A stretch of DNA of 64,000 nt, from positions 439,363 to 503,362 of the forward strand of contig NZ_CP034879.1 of assembly GCF_005081945.1 (NCBI RefSeq), in the 5' to 3' direction. Shown piece by piece: positions 30,784 through 40,749 of this stretch (its first letter is position 1; every line of letters starts with the position of its first letter). The translations under genes and the position numbers were made by a program. Source of the DNA: Buchnera aphidicola (Brachycaudus cardui). Lineage in GTDB: Bacteria > Pseudomonadota > Gammaproteobacteria > Enterobacterales > Enterobacteriaceae. The notes under the pieces were generated by a model. The model saw only the letters and a list, made by a program, of their open reading frames with translations, was not told the DNA's origin and did not search any database.

Positions 30784-33207
30784 TTACATATTTTCTTCTA
30801 AATCTATTAATTTTTCTTTTGCATGTTGTATGACAATATTAGGTAAACCAGATAATGAAGCTACCGATATACCATAACTTTTTTTTGATATTCCATTTTT
30901 AATTTTATATAAAAAAGCTATATGTGAATGACTTTCAACAGCAGTAAAATGAAAATTTTTTACAAATTTATTAATCAATGATATTTTTGTCAGTTCAACA
31001 AAATGAGTAGATAATAATGTCATGGATTTGATTTTATTAATTAAATATTGTGAACATGACCAAGCTAATGCTAATCCTTCATTTGTTGAGGTTCCTCTAC
31101 CAAGTTCATCTATTAACACTAAACTATTGCATGTTGCATTATGTAGAATATTAGACATATCTGTCATTTCCATCATAAATGTAGAATAGCCATTACTCAA
31201 GTCATCTCCAGAACCAATTCGTGTAAAAATCTTATCTATAATACCAATTGAAGCAAATTTAGCTGGAACAAAACTACCTATCCATGCCATTATTACAATT
31301 AGTGCAATTTGACGCATATAAGTGCTTTTTCCGCCCATATTTGGACCTGTAATGACAATCATTCTTTGTTTTTTTGATAATACAACGGAATTACTTATAA
31401 AAGGTGTTTTTAAAAAGCATTCTATAACAGGGTGACGACTATCTAATAGAGAAATACCATATTTTTTAGTCATAATAGGACATACATAGTTTAAAGATAC
31501 AGAACGTTCTGATAGATTTACTAATACATCTAATTCTGATAATGCTAAAGCACTAGCTTTTAGTTTATCTAAATAAGGAACTATAATATCAAAAATTTCT
31601 TCATATAATTTTTTTTCTAAAAATAACGCTTGTATTTCTGCATTTGAAACTTTTTCTTCATATTCTTTTAATAATGGAATACTATAACGTTCTGTATTTT
31701 TTAAAGTTTGTATTCTGATATAATGCTTTGGAATCAAATGAATATGGCGTTTATGAACTTGAATGTAATAACCGATAATATTATTAAATCTTATTTTTAA
31801 TGATTCGATCATTAATTTATTTTTTTCTTCTTTTTCAAATTTTTTGATAAATTTTGTAGAATTTATCTTTATATTTCTTAATTCATCAAGATGAATATTA
31901 TAATTATCAGATATTACACCCCCATCACGAATGAATCTAGATGGATTTATACTAATTGCTTTATTCAAAAAAATGACAATTTCATTAAAATATCCAATAG
32001 ATAAACTTATATTTTGAATATGTTTTAATTTTATTTTTTTTAAAATAACATGAATTTTTGGTAAGATCTGTAATGTAGCACGCATCCGTATAAAATCGTG
32101 AGGTAAAGCAGTGCGTAAAGCTAAACGAGTATAAATTCTTTCTAAATCGTTAACTTGACGTAAAATAGGCTGTAATTCTTTATAAAATAACTGTAAAATT
32201 TTTACACTTTCATGGCGATTTCTTACTATTTTAAAATCTTTTAATGGAGAATGTAACCAACGATTTAACATTCTACTTCCCATAGATGTTACTGTTTTAT
32301 TCAGTATGGAAGATAATGTATTTTTAGTCTCTCCTAAAATATTTTGAGTAATTTCAAGACTTGTACGCGTACTACTATGCATTAAAATATTATCTTCCAT
32401 ATAATTATTTTTTAAATATTGAATATGAGGTAGCACAGTAATATGCATTAATTTAACGTACTGTAATAAACATCCAGCTGGACGTATTATAAAATCATTT
32501 TTTTCTATTCCAAAACCATTTAAACTATAAGTTTTAAATTGCAAGTTTAGCAATTTATATGCAGTTTCTAAATCAAATTCAACTAATGGACGCTTACGAA
32601 TACATTTTCTATTTTTAATTATAAAAACATCTGAAAAATCCTCTGGATATAGTATTTCCTTAGGATTAGTTCGTTCAATTTCTGAAAGTAAAGAACTTAT
32701 ATTAAGATGTCGAGATACACCAAAAAAACCTAAAGAAATATCTAAAATAGCATATCCAAATTGATTTTTTTCCTTCCAAATTGCAGCTATAAAATTATCC
32801 TCATTTTCTTCTAAAAAAGATTCATCTGTAATAGTTCCAGGAGTTATCACACGAACTATTTTCCGTGTAATTAGCTTATTATTAGAAAAATTCTCTTTTA
32901 CTTGATCGCATACTACAATAGATTCACCTAGTTTTACAAGTTTAGATAAATAATATTCTGATGCATGACATGGAACTCCGGCCATTGGTATAATATTTCC
33001 ATTTGAGTATCCTTTTTTTGTTAAAGTAATTTTTAATAAATTAGAAATATATTTTGCATCTTCATAAAATAACTCATAAAAATCACCCATCTGATAAAAT
33101 AATAGCATATTAGGATATTGTGATTTTAAAGATAAATACTGTTTTATCATTGGAGTGTGATTATTTGAATGAATATCAATATTTATTTTTTTGTTCATAA
33201 TATGCAA
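30784..33207 (-). CDS. mutS: DNA mismatch repair protein MutS
   Basis: Recognises mismatches and small loops and recruits MutL. 807 residues against about 853. The mismatch-reading GDFYELF motif (N-terminal 45 residues) is intact with its Phe and Glu; the ATPase has Walker A TGPNMGGKSTYMRQ, the DELGRGTSTNEG Walker B and STHFVELT. It ends soon after the C-terminal KEKLIDLEENM, so the E. coli tetramerisation tail is missing. Retention matters because MutS normally corrects homopolymer slippage, yet this window has several frameshifts at homopolymers. Confidence 0.97.
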   Translation of the reverse strand: MHIMNKKINIDIHSNNHTPMIKQYLSLKSQYPNMLLFYQMGDFYELFYEDAKYISNLLKITLTKKGYSNGNIIPMAGVPCHASEYYLSKLVKLGESIVVCDQVKENFSNNKLITRKIVRVITPGTITDESFLEENEDNFIAAIWKEKNQFGYAILDISLGFFGVSRHLNISSLLSEIERTNPKEILYPEDFSDVFIIKNRKCIRKRPLVEFDLETAYKLLNLQFKTYSLNGFGIEKNDFIIRPAGCLLQYVKLMHITVLPHIQYLKNNYMEDNILMHSSTRTSLEITQNILGETKNTLSSILNKTVTSMGSRMLNRWLHSPLKDFKIVRNRHESVKILQLFYKELQPILRQVNDLERIYTRLALRTALPHDFIRMRATLQILPKIHVILKKIKLKHIQNISLSIGYFNEIVIFLNKAISINPSRFIRDGGVISDNYNIHLDELRNIKINSTKFIKKFEKEEKNKLMIESLKIRFNNIIGYYIQVHKRHIHLIPKHYIRIQTLKNTERYSIPLLKEYEEKVSNAEIQALFLEKKLYEEIFDIIVPYLDKLKASALALSELDVLVNLSERSVSLNYVCPIMTKKYGISLLDSRHPVIECFLKTPFISNSVVLSKKQRMIVITGPNMGGKSTYMRQIALIVIMAWIGSFVPAKFASIGIIDKIFTRIGSGDDLSNGYSTFMMEMTDMSNILHNATCNSLVLIDELGRGTSTNEGLALAWSCSQYLINKIKSMTLLSTHFVELTKISLINKFVKNFHFTAVESHSHIAFLYKIKNGISKKSYGISVASLSGLPNIVIQHAKEKLIDLEENM

Positions 33208-33375
33208 TCCATATTGTTTTATATCTATAAAACTTTTTTTTAAAAATATACAATATTCTATTCAACGTATAATATTGAATTATATTAGTAGTATATTATT
33301 TTTATTTTTAAAATATTTTTGTTCTTTAAAAACTGATAGTATAAAATTAATAAAAATATAATTAGGTAAAAAAAA

Positions 33376-34023
33376 ATGAAAAAAATATTCATTATTTTAT
33401 GGAGTGTCTTTTTATCATATCATTCTATAGCTTGTGAACTTATTAATAATAAAACAGAACATTCTAAAAAAGAACATACTATCAAAAATAGAGATATCAA
33501 TAATATCCCTGATATAATGGAATTTTTTTCATTTTTTTGTCCATATTGTTATGATTTTGAAAAAACACACAATATAAGAGAATTAATAAAAAAAAATATT
33601 CATCCAAATATAAAAATAAAAAAATATCATGTTAATTTTTTAGGAGGAAAATTTAGTTATATTTTAACAAAATCTTGGATAATAGCACAACAAATCGGAA
33701 TTGAAGAAAAAATTATATTACCTCTTTTTAAAGGTATTCAAGATACTCATACAATTAAGGATATTGATAGCATAAAAAAATTATTTCAAAAAGAAGCTGG
33801 CATTGATGAAAATCAATTTAATAGTTTTTGGAACAGTATTGCGCTAAATATATTAGTTAAAAAAAACAATCAAAATGTTGAAAAATCTCATTTAAATTAT
33901 GTTCCAACAATGATTATTAATAAAAAATATATCATTAACTATTCTGCATTAGAAAATAAATTTAAAAAAAAATTTTCTCGAAAATATATTGAACTCATTA
34001 AATTTTTAATTAATAAAAAATAA
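33376..34023 (+). CDS. dsbA: Thiol:disulfide interchange protein DsbA
   Basis: Periplasmic oxidase that introduces disulfides into exported proteins. 215 residues with a signal peptide ending near SIAC (residue 20). The thioredoxin-fold active site is FFCPYCYDF, cysteines at 55 and 58; E. coli has CPHC, so the His that lowers the pKa of the first Cys is Tyr here. The cis-Pro loop YVPTMII is conserved. Divergent from mutS and upstream of polA as in E. coli, with rdoA and yihF lost. Role likely the same but redox potential may differ. Confidence 0.93.
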   Translation: MKKIFIILWSVFLSYHSIACELINNKTEHSKKEHTIKNRDINNIPDIMEFFSFFCPYCYDFEKTHNIRELIKKNIHPNIKIKKYHVNFLGGKFSYILTKSWIIAQQIGIEEKIILPLFKGIQDTHTIKDIDSIKKLFQKEAGIDENQFNSFWNSIALNILVKKNNQNVEKSHLNYVPTMIINKKYIINYSALENKFKKKFSRKYIELIKFLINKK

Positions 34024-34174
34024 ATTGTTAATATATAATTGTTAGTTACGTTGATATATTTTATGTATAATAAAATTACATATGTTTTAAAAAAAATCAA
34101 TAAAATATTTATTAAAATTATTTTTTTAGAATATTAATATTAATTATCTACTACTATAAATTTAAAGAGAGAAT

Positions 34175-35035
34175 ATGCCTGAAAAAAAAAATCCAATTAT
34201 TATAATAGATGGAACTTTATATCTATATTATTATTATTATGGATTACGTCATCTTAACAATAACTCAGAAAAGCCATTTAGTGCAATATGGGGTATGTTA
34301 AAAATGATAAGCTATCTTTTTAAAAGATATAGAAATTCAAAAAAGTTTATTGTTGTATTTGACTCTTTTAAAAAAACGTTTAGAAAGGAAATATTTGAAC
34401 CTTATAAAAGCAATAGATCTCCCATGCCCAATTCACTTTATATTCAAATTCAACCTCTTTTTGACATACTGCAAGATATTGGTATTAAGATAATTAGTAT
34501 TCCAGGAATAGAGGCAGATGATATTATTGGAAGTTTATCATATCAACTCCAACAGAAAGGAGAAACGATATTAATCGTAAGTCATGATAAGGACATGATA
34601 CAGCTTGTAACTCATAATATTAATATATTTCATAAGAAAGATAATTATATTATTACTCCGAAAACAATAAAAAAAAAATATGGCATTCAACCTAAAGAAT
34701 TTATTGATTTTCTAGCTTTAATGGGAGATTCTTCAGATAATATTCCAGGAGTTCCTAAAATTGGAATAAAAACTGCACTTACTTTACTTCATACATTCTC
34801 TAATATTAAAAATATTTATTATAATATTGAAAAAATACCATTTTTAACATTACGAAATGCTAAAAATATTGCTATTCAATTAAAAAATCATAAAGAAATT
34901 GCTTTTTTATCATATCAATTAGCAGAAATAAAATTAGATATTCCTATTCATATAACTTCACAAGAAATATCTTTAAAAAAACACTGTTTTAAAAATTTAT
35001 TAAATGCTTTTAAAGATTACAATAATTTTAAATAA
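34175..35035 (+). CDS. polA: DNA polymerase I 5'-nuclease domain only (truncated PolA)
   Basis: 286 residues correspond to the N-terminal 5'-3' exonuclease/flap nuclease of the 928-residue E. coli enzyme. Metal-binding acidic clusters are intact: VVFDSFKKTFRKE, GIEADDIIGSL, VSHDKDM and ALMGDSSDNIPGVPKIG, which includes the helix-hairpin-helix. The Klenow (proofreading and polymerase) part is wholly absent; the gene ends cleanly and engB follows 32 bases later on the other strand. Location between dsbA and engB identifies it as polA rather than xni. It presumably still removes RNA primers. Confidence 0.93.
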   Translation: MPEKKNPIIIIDGTLYLYYYYYGLRHLNNNSEKPFSAIWGMLKMISYLFKRYRNSKKFIVVFDSFKKTFRKEIFEPYKSNRSPMPNSLYIQIQPLFDILQDIGIKIISIPGIEADDIIGSLSYQLQQKGETILIVSHDKDMIQLVTHNINIFHKKDNYIITPKTIKKKYGIQPKEFIDFLALMGDSSDNIPGVPKIGIKTALTLLHTFSNIKNIYYNIEKIPFLTLRNAKNIAIQLKNHKEIAFLSYQLAEIKLDIPIHITSQEISLKKHCFKNLLNAFKDYNNFK

Positions 35036-35067
35036 ATATTTTTATAGTATCGATAAAGTATATTCTA

Positions 35068-35679
35068 TTAATTCATAACATTTTGATTATACCAATAATT
35101 TAATTTTAACTCTAACTTTTTAATACCTATCTTTTTAGTAGATGAAAATAATTCAATTTGAAAATTATCTAATAATGAACATAGTTTCTTATATACTATT
35201 TGCAATTGAATTTTTTGTTGATGTACTTTGATCTTATCGCATTTAGTTAATAGAACTAAAATAGAAATGTTATTACGTATTGCTATGTCAATTATTTTAT
35301 AATCAAGTTTTTTCAAAGGATATCTAATATCCATTAACAATACTAAACCTTTTAGTTGTTCTCGTTTTTCTAAATAATTATATACTATTTTTTCCCATTT
35401 TTCTCTTACTAATATAGGTGCTTTAGCATAACCATATCCAGGAAGATCAACTATTCTAAAATCCGAAACCACCTCAAAAAAATTAATTAACTGTGTTCTA
35501 CCAGGAGTCTTACTAAAACGAGCTAATTTTTTTTGACAAGTTAATGAATTAATAGAACTAGATTTTCCTGAATTAGAATAACCGATAAAAGCAATTTCAA
35601 AACCATCTTGAATTTCAATATGATGTATTTTGGAGTAACTTTTAAAAAATTTTGTTTGTTTATAATTCAATAATTTCAA
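35068..35679 (-). CDS. engB: Ribosome biogenesis GTP-binding protein EngB
   Basis: Essential GTPase needed for 50S subunit assembly. 203 residues. G1 GYSNSGKSS (near residue 32), the G2 region TPGRTQLINFF, G3 DLPGYGYAKAP, and G4 TKCDK are present, as is the family's ERLKGLVLLMD-like EQLKGLVLLMDIRYP. E. coli has the small RNA Spot 42 between polA and this gene; the 32-base gap here leaves no space for it. Confidence 0.96.
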   Translation of the reverse strand: MKLLNYKQTKFFKSYSKIHHIEIQDGFEIAFIGYSNSGKSSSINSLTCQKKLARFSKTPGRTQLINFFEVVSDFRIVDLPGYGYAKAPILVREKWEKIVYNYLEKREQLKGLVLLMDIRYPLKKLDYKIIDIAIRNNISILVLLTKCDKIKVHQQKIQLQIVYKKLCSLLDNFQIELFSSTKKIGIKKLELKLNYWYNQNVMN

Positions 35680-35841
35680 AATTTAATCCTGCTTGTTAAA
35701 TACTTTAAAAATATTTAAAAAATAAATTATTTTTTAAATTTAAAATATATACTATTTTAGTAATAATCTGTCTTTTTTATTATTCTATTTTAGATATAGT
35801 CTATTTTATGTCTTTTATTTATAATTTTTTAAGAGGAAAAA

Positions 35842-37662
35842 ATGCATCAAAATATAAGAAATATCGCTATTATAGCACATGTAGATCATGGAAAAACTAC
35901 ATTACTCGATAAACTATTACAACAATCAGGAACTTTTCAAGAGCATGAAGAAAAAACTGAAAGAGTTATGGATTCTAATGCTTTAGAAAAAGAACGAGGT
36001 ATTACAATTTTATCTAAAAATACTTCTATTAAATGGGGTAATTATAAAATCAATATAGTTGATACTCCTGGACATGCTGATTTTGGTGGAGAAGTAGAAC
36101 GTGTAATGTCTATGGTAGATTCAGTATTGCTAGTAGTAGATGCGTTAGACGGACCAATGCCACAAACCCGATTTGTAACTAAAAAAGCATTTAAATATGG
36201 TTTAAATCCTATTGTTGTAGTAAATAAAATTGATAGAATTTATGCTCGTCCTGATTGGGTAATAGACCAAGTTTTTGATCTTTTTGTTAATCTTGATGCT
36301 AACGATAAACAGCTTGATTTTCCTATTATATATACTTCCGCAATTCTTGGTACTTCGGGAACAGATTATCTTCAAATGAAAAGTAATATGATTCCATTAT
36401 ATGAAGCTATAATTAAACATGTTCCATCTCCTAATGTTAATCCTAAAGAAAAATTTCAGATGCAAATTTCACAACTAGATTACAATAATTATTTAGGAGT
36501 AATAGGAGTTGGACGAATTAAACAAGGATGTATAGAACCAAATGATCAAATAACAATTATTGATAATTTTGGAAAAAAAAATAATGGAAAAGTGAATAAA
36601 GTTTTAAGTTATTTGGGATTAAAAAGAATAGAAATCAAGAAGGGAGAAGCCGGAGATATTATTGCTATTACTGGTATTACTCAATTAAATATTTCTGATA
36701 CCATTTGTCATCCAGAAAATTTAAAGCCTCTACCAGTATTAAGTATTGATGAACCCACTGTTAGTATGTTTTTTTCAGTTAATACTTCACCTTTTTCAGG
36801 AAAAGAAGGTAAATATATTACATCTCGTCAAATTCTAGAGCGATTAAAAAAAGAAATAATTCATAACGTTGCTCTACAAATTAAAGAAACAAAAGATGCT
36901 AATATTTTTTCTGTATGTGGACGTGGTGAATTACATTTATCTATCTTAATTGAAAATATGCGTCGTGAAGGATTTGAATTAGAAGTATCTCGTCCGAAAA
37001 TTATTTTTCGTGAAATTAATGGAATTAGAAAGGAACCTTTTGAAAATGTGACTTTAGATATTGAAGAAAAACATCAAGGAAATATTATGCAATTTATAGG
37101 AGCAAGAAAAGGTGAATTAAAAAATATGATTATGGACTCGAAAGGAAGAGTTCGTCTTGAATATATATTATCTAGTAGAGCACTCATTGGTTTTCGCACA
37201 GAATTTATGAGTATTACTTCTGGAACAGGATTATGTTATTCATCTTTTTATAAATATAAAGAAATTCAAAATAACGATATTGGACAGAGAAAAAATGGAG
37301 TATTAATATCTAATAGTATGGGTGTAGCAGTTGGTTTTGCTTTATTTAATTTACAAGAAAGAGGAAAATTGTTTATAGGACATGGTGCTCCAGTATATGA
37401 AGGACAAATAATAGGACTTCATAATCGCTCTAATGACTTAACAGTAAATTGTTTAACTGGTAAAAAACTGACAAATATGAGAGCTTCTGGAACTGATGAA
37501 GCAATAGTTTTAACTACTCCTATTAACTTAACTCTAGAAGAAGCATTAGGATTTATTAATGACGATGAACTTGTAGAAGTAACACCTCATTCTATACGTT
37601 TACGTAAACGCTACTTAAAAGAAAACGAAAGAAAAAAAGCTAATCGTAATAAAAATATTTAA
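35842..37662 (+). CDS. typA: GTP-binding protein TypA/BipA
   Basis: Ribosome-binding translational GTPase involved in large-subunit assembly at low temperature and in stress. 606 residues against 607. G1 [16 protein letters not shown]3 [16 protein letters not shown]4 NKIDR lie in the first 130 residues; EF-G-like domains and the TypA-specific C-terminal domain ([19 protein letters not shown] [35 protein letters not shown]) follow. A good RBS AAGAGGA precedes the ATG. A bidirectional terminator separates it from gmk. Confidence 0.97.
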   Translation: MHQNIRNIAIIAHVDHGKTTLLDKLLQQSGTFQEHEEKTERVMDSNALEKERGITILSKNTSIKWGNYKINIVDTPGHADFGGEVERVMSMVDSVLLVVDALDGPMPQTRFVTKKAFKYGLNPIVVVNKIDRIYARPDWVIDQVFDLFVNLDANDKQLDFPIIYTSAILGTSGTDYLQMKSNMIPLYEAIIKHVPSPNVNPKEKFQMQISQLDYNNYLGVIGVGRIKQGCIEPNDQITIIDNFGKKNNGKVNKVLSYLGLKRIEIKKGEAGDIIAITGITQLNISDTICHPENLKPLPVLSIDEPTVSMFFSVNTSPFSGKEGKYITSRQILERLKKEIIHNVALQIKETKDANIFSVCGRGELHLSILIENMRREGFELEVSRPKIIFREINGIRKEPFENVTLDIEEKHQGNIMQFIGARKGELKNMIMDSKGRVRLEYILSSRALIGFRTEFMSITSGTGLCYSSFYKYKEIQNNDIGQRKNGVLISNSMGVAVGFALFNLQERGKLFIGHGAPVYEGQIIGLHNRSNDLTVNCLTGKKLTNMRASGTDEAIVLTTPINLTLEEALGFINDDELVEVTPHSIRLRKRYLKENERKKANRNKNI

Positions 37663-37672
37663 TTTAATTAAA

Positions 37673-37736
37673 AAAAATATATTGATAATTATATAATTCT
37701 ATTTAATCAATAGAATTATATAAAATATATTTTTTA
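37673..37736. terminator. Bidirectional terminator between typA and gmk
   Basis: A perfect 14-base-pair inverted repeat: TTATATAATTCTAT (37689-37702) and ATAGAATTATATAA (37710-37723) with a 7-base loop. On the plus side T-rich ATATATTTTTT follows; on the minus side eight T residues follow a short AT stretch. Correctly placed for two converging genes. Confidence 0.72.
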
Positions 37737-37756
37737 ACATTCTATTTTCTAAAATA

Positions 37757-38380
37757 TTAACGTTGTAATAAATTAGAAATTAATACATGAAATTTATTTT
37801 TTTGATGAATAAGACATAAATGTTCAGCGAAAATAATAGTTTTTAAATTATCTAGTGATTTTTTAAAATCATCATTAATAATCAGATAATCATATTCTGA
37901 ATAATGTTGCATTTCATCTACTGCTTTTTCCATTCTTTTTGCAATAACTGTTTCGCTATCTTGACCTCTTTTTTTTAATCTTTTATACAATATATCTTTA
38001 GATGGTGGTAATAAAAAAATACTTTTTGATTCAGGCATTTTATAGCGAATTTGTTTAGCTCCTTGCCAATCAATATCAAGAAAAATATCAATTCCAGAAG
38101 ATAACATCTTTTCAATAAATTGACGCGACGTACCATAATAATTATTGAAAACTGTAGCATATTCTAAAAAAGAATCTTGTTTAATCATTCTCTGAAATTC
38201 TTTTTTTGATACAAAATAATAATGTTTTCCATGTAATTCACCAGGACGTATAATTCGAGTGGTATGAGAAATCGATACTTGACTGTTATATAAAGACTTT
38301 AATTTTAATATTTCTTGAATTAAACTTGATTTTCCTGTGCCACTTGGCGCTGAAATAATAAAAAGAATACCTCGAGACAT
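37757..38380 (-). CDS. gmk: Guanylate kinase
   Basis: Phosphorylates GMP to GDP. 207 residues, the same as E. coli. Walker [15 protein letters not shown] near residue 9; GMP-binding [20 protein letters not shown], and the VFNNYYGTS and [10 protein letters not shown] segments. gmk stands alone; the E. coli partners rpoZ and spoT are not adjacent. Complete, no anomalies. Confidence 0.97.
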   Translation of the reverse strand: MSRGILFIISAPSGTGKSSLIQEILKLKSLYNSQVSISHTTRIIRPGELHGKHYYFVSKKEFQRMIKQDSFLEYATVFNNYYGTSRQFIEKMLSSGIDIFLDIDWQGAKQIRYKMPESKSIFLLPPSKDILYKRLKKRGQDSETVIAKRMEKAVDEMQHYSEYDYLIINDDFKKSLDNLKTIIFAEHLCLIHQKNKFHVLISNLLQR

Positions 38381-38531
38381 GATTGTTTCAAAAATAGTAT
38401 TAGCTAAAATTATATAAAAAAATAAACATTTACTTTTATAAATATAAAAATAAATATTTTAGATGATAAGATATAAAATATTTTTATATTTTATATAAAT
38501 ACATATATAAAGATATAGTTTGTACTTAAAT

Positions 38532-39491
38532 TTAATTTTTTATTGAAAATATATTTTCAAATCCATATATTCGAAATAAATTATTTGAGTCTACAGATTT
38601 ATATAGCACTGCTTGTATCAAAAGTTCTTTAGATTTGATTTGCACTATAGATAATAAAAACCCAATTTTATACCATATATTCTGTATCTTAGTTTCAATA
38701 ATAGAACCTATTTTAGGAGAAATATCTCCTATACTAATTAAACAACATAAAAAACGTTGATTTAAATTTTTAAAAAATATTCGTGCTATAGTTTCTTGTC
38801 CATAATAACATCCTTTTTTAAAACTTATAGCTTTAAGCTTATCTAAATTAATTGCCTGCGGCGTAAATTTTTGAGAAGCATTTTTATCAATAATAGGAAA
38901 ACCAGATTCAATATCTAATGATAACCACTGTTTACTATAATTAAGAAAAATTTTTTCATTTATTTTTTTTTTAAAAAATAAAAAATCTGATCTATTTAAA
39001 ATTAATAAAAATCTTTCCGATGGTTCTGCTAACCATAATATAACTTTTTTGTTTTCATAAACCACTGGACAATTTTTATCTGGTATTTTAATAAAAAATT
39101 TTAATAAAAATGATCTAGAATTTATTCCTACAATTCCTACTAAATGAATATCAATTAATTCTTGTATTATTATTTTAGAAAAAATAGAATATTTTTTTAA
39201 TTCATTTACTTGAATTTTCGATATACTTTTTCTTTGAATATAACCATAACCTTTATCATAATGTAATAAACGCATAGTACTCCATACCTTTCCATTAAAG
39301 TTGCAGTGAGCACAAAGTACGTGATGTTTTTTAGACAATAAATTCATATCAATTGTTAATTGATTTTGAAGATATTCTTTACTACTCATACCTTCTATGT
39401 AAATAAAAGACCACTCTTCAAGTAATATCATTGTTAATGATAGTTCACTTGAAGGATAAATAATATTTTGTAGTTCTATAAATGATGACAT
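38532..39491 (-). CDS. ygfZ: Folate-binding protein YgfZ (iron-sulfur cluster repair)
   Basis: Tetrahydrofolate-dependent protein that helps assemble or repair Fe-S enzymes, MiaB among them in E. coli. 319 residues against 326. The family signature KGCYYGQETIARI (near residue 220) is intact with its essential cysteine; the N-terminal WSFIYIEGMSSKEYLQNQLT segment is typical of GcvT-like folds. Divergent from prfB. Its presence fits the several Fe-S enzymes encoded nearby (miaB, queE, cysI). Confidence 0.93.
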   Translation of the reverse strand: MSSFIELQNIIYPSSELSLTMILLEEWSFIYIEGMSSKEYLQNQLTIDMNLLSKKHHVLCAHCNFNGKVWSTMRLLHYDKGYGYIQRKSISKIQVNELKKYSIFSKIIIQELIDIHLVGIVGINSRSFLLKFFIKIPDKNCPVVYENKKVILWLAEPSERFLLILNRSDFLFFKKKINEKIFLNYSKQWLSLDIESGFPIIDKNASQKFTPQAINLDKLKAISFKKGCYYGQETIARIFFKNLNQRFLCCLISIGDISPKIGSIIETKIQNIWYKIGFLLSIVQIKSKELLIQAVLYKSVDSNNLFRIYGFENIFSIKN

Positions 39492-39641
39492 TATTTTCTT
39501 TCCGAATTTTTAAAAAATAGTTTTTGATAAAATTAAAATAAATGCATCTATGAAATATAAATGTATATATAATAAAAAATATATTTTATGTATTAGATAT
39601 AACAATGATTTCAATTTTACATTAAATCAATAGAAAAACTT

Positions 39642-40740
39642 ATGATAGAAAAAAATATGATTATGAATCAAATTAATAATTTAAAACAACGAATCAAACA
39701 TCTTAAGAGGTATCTTTGACTATACTCAAAAAAAAACACGTCTTTTAGAAATTGATTTAGAATTATCATCACCAAAAATATGGAATAAAAAAACATGTTT
39801 AAAAAAATTAAATAAAGAAAAATATTTTTTAAACTCAATCATTACAAATATTAATAACATAGAAAAAAATATAAAAGAAGTGATTATTTTTTTTAAATTA
39901 GCAATAGAAACATCAGATGATCTTGTATTACAAGACACTATTACAGATATCAAAACAATAGAAGAAGAAGTTAAAAAACTTGAATTTTATCGCATGTTTT
40001 CAAAAAAAAATGATAATTGTAATTGCTACATTGATATACAATCTGGATCAGGAGGAACAGAAGCTCAAGATTGGTCTCAAATACTCCTTAGAATGTATTT
40101 AAAATGGGCAGATAAAAAAGGTTTTCAAACAGAAATTATTCACGAATCAGTAGGAGAAATAGTAGGCATTAAATCTTCTACTATTAAGGTATATGGCGAA
40201 TATGCTTTTGGATGGTTCAGAACGGAAACAGGCATACATCGTTTAATTAGAAAAAGTCCTTTTGATTCAGGGAAAAGACGTCATACTTCTTTTAGTTCTA
40301 TTTTTATATATCCAGATATAGATGACAAAATTTATGTAAATATCAATCCCTCTGATTTAAGAATAGATGTCTATAGAGCTTCAGGTGCTGGAGGACAACA
40401 TGTAAATCGAACTGAATCAGCTGTTCGTATCACTCATTTACCTACTAAAATTGCAACTCAATGCCAAAACAATCGTTCTCAGCATAAAAATAAAGAACAA
40501 GCAATGCAGCAAATGAAATCAAAATTATACGAAATGCAAATAAGAACAAAAAATAAAGAAAAAGACAAACTAGAAAAAAATAAATCTAATATTACTTGGG
40601 GGAATCAAATACGTTCATATATATTAGACAATTCAAAAGTCAAAGATTTACGTACTGGAATTGAAAAAAATCATGTCCAATCTGTTTTAGACGGTGATTT
40701 AGATGATTTTATTGAACAAAGTTTAATAATGGGATTATAA
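39642..40740 (+). CDS. prfB: Peptide chain release factor 2, with programmed +1 frameshift
   Basis: Terminates translation at UGA and UAA. Read from ATG 39642, 25 codons lead to CTT TGA; a +1 shift skips T39717 and continues with GAC in the next frame to 40740. This gives 365 residues, the E. coli length, and the 25-residue prefix also equals that of E. coli. The stop-reading SPF tripeptide is in RKSPFDSG, and the GGQ of [12 protein letters not shown] catalyses peptide release. lysS follows after nine bases, as in E. coli. The unshifted part (from 39880) alone would lack the N-terminal domain. Confidence 0.97.
39705..39720 (+). promoter_or_regulatory. prfB +1 frameshift (autoregulation) site
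   Basis: AAGAGG, TAT, then CTT TGA C. The Shine-Dalgarno-like AAGAGG lies three bases before the slippery CTT, the in-frame TGA is followed by C (weak termination context). E. coli has AGGGGG TAT CTT TGA C. Low RF2 slows stopping at UGA and favours the shift, so RF2 controls itself. Confidence 0.93.
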
Positions 40741-40749
40741 GGAAAAATA

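Noticed and set aside
34175..35035. Calling this gene xni (a stand-alone flap endonuclease).
   Set aside because: Its place between dsbA and engB and the conserved acidic clusters match the N-terminal domain of PolA.
35036..35067. Site where E. coli carries Spot 42 RNA, between polA and engB.
   Set aside because: The gap is 32 bases with no hairpin and U-run.
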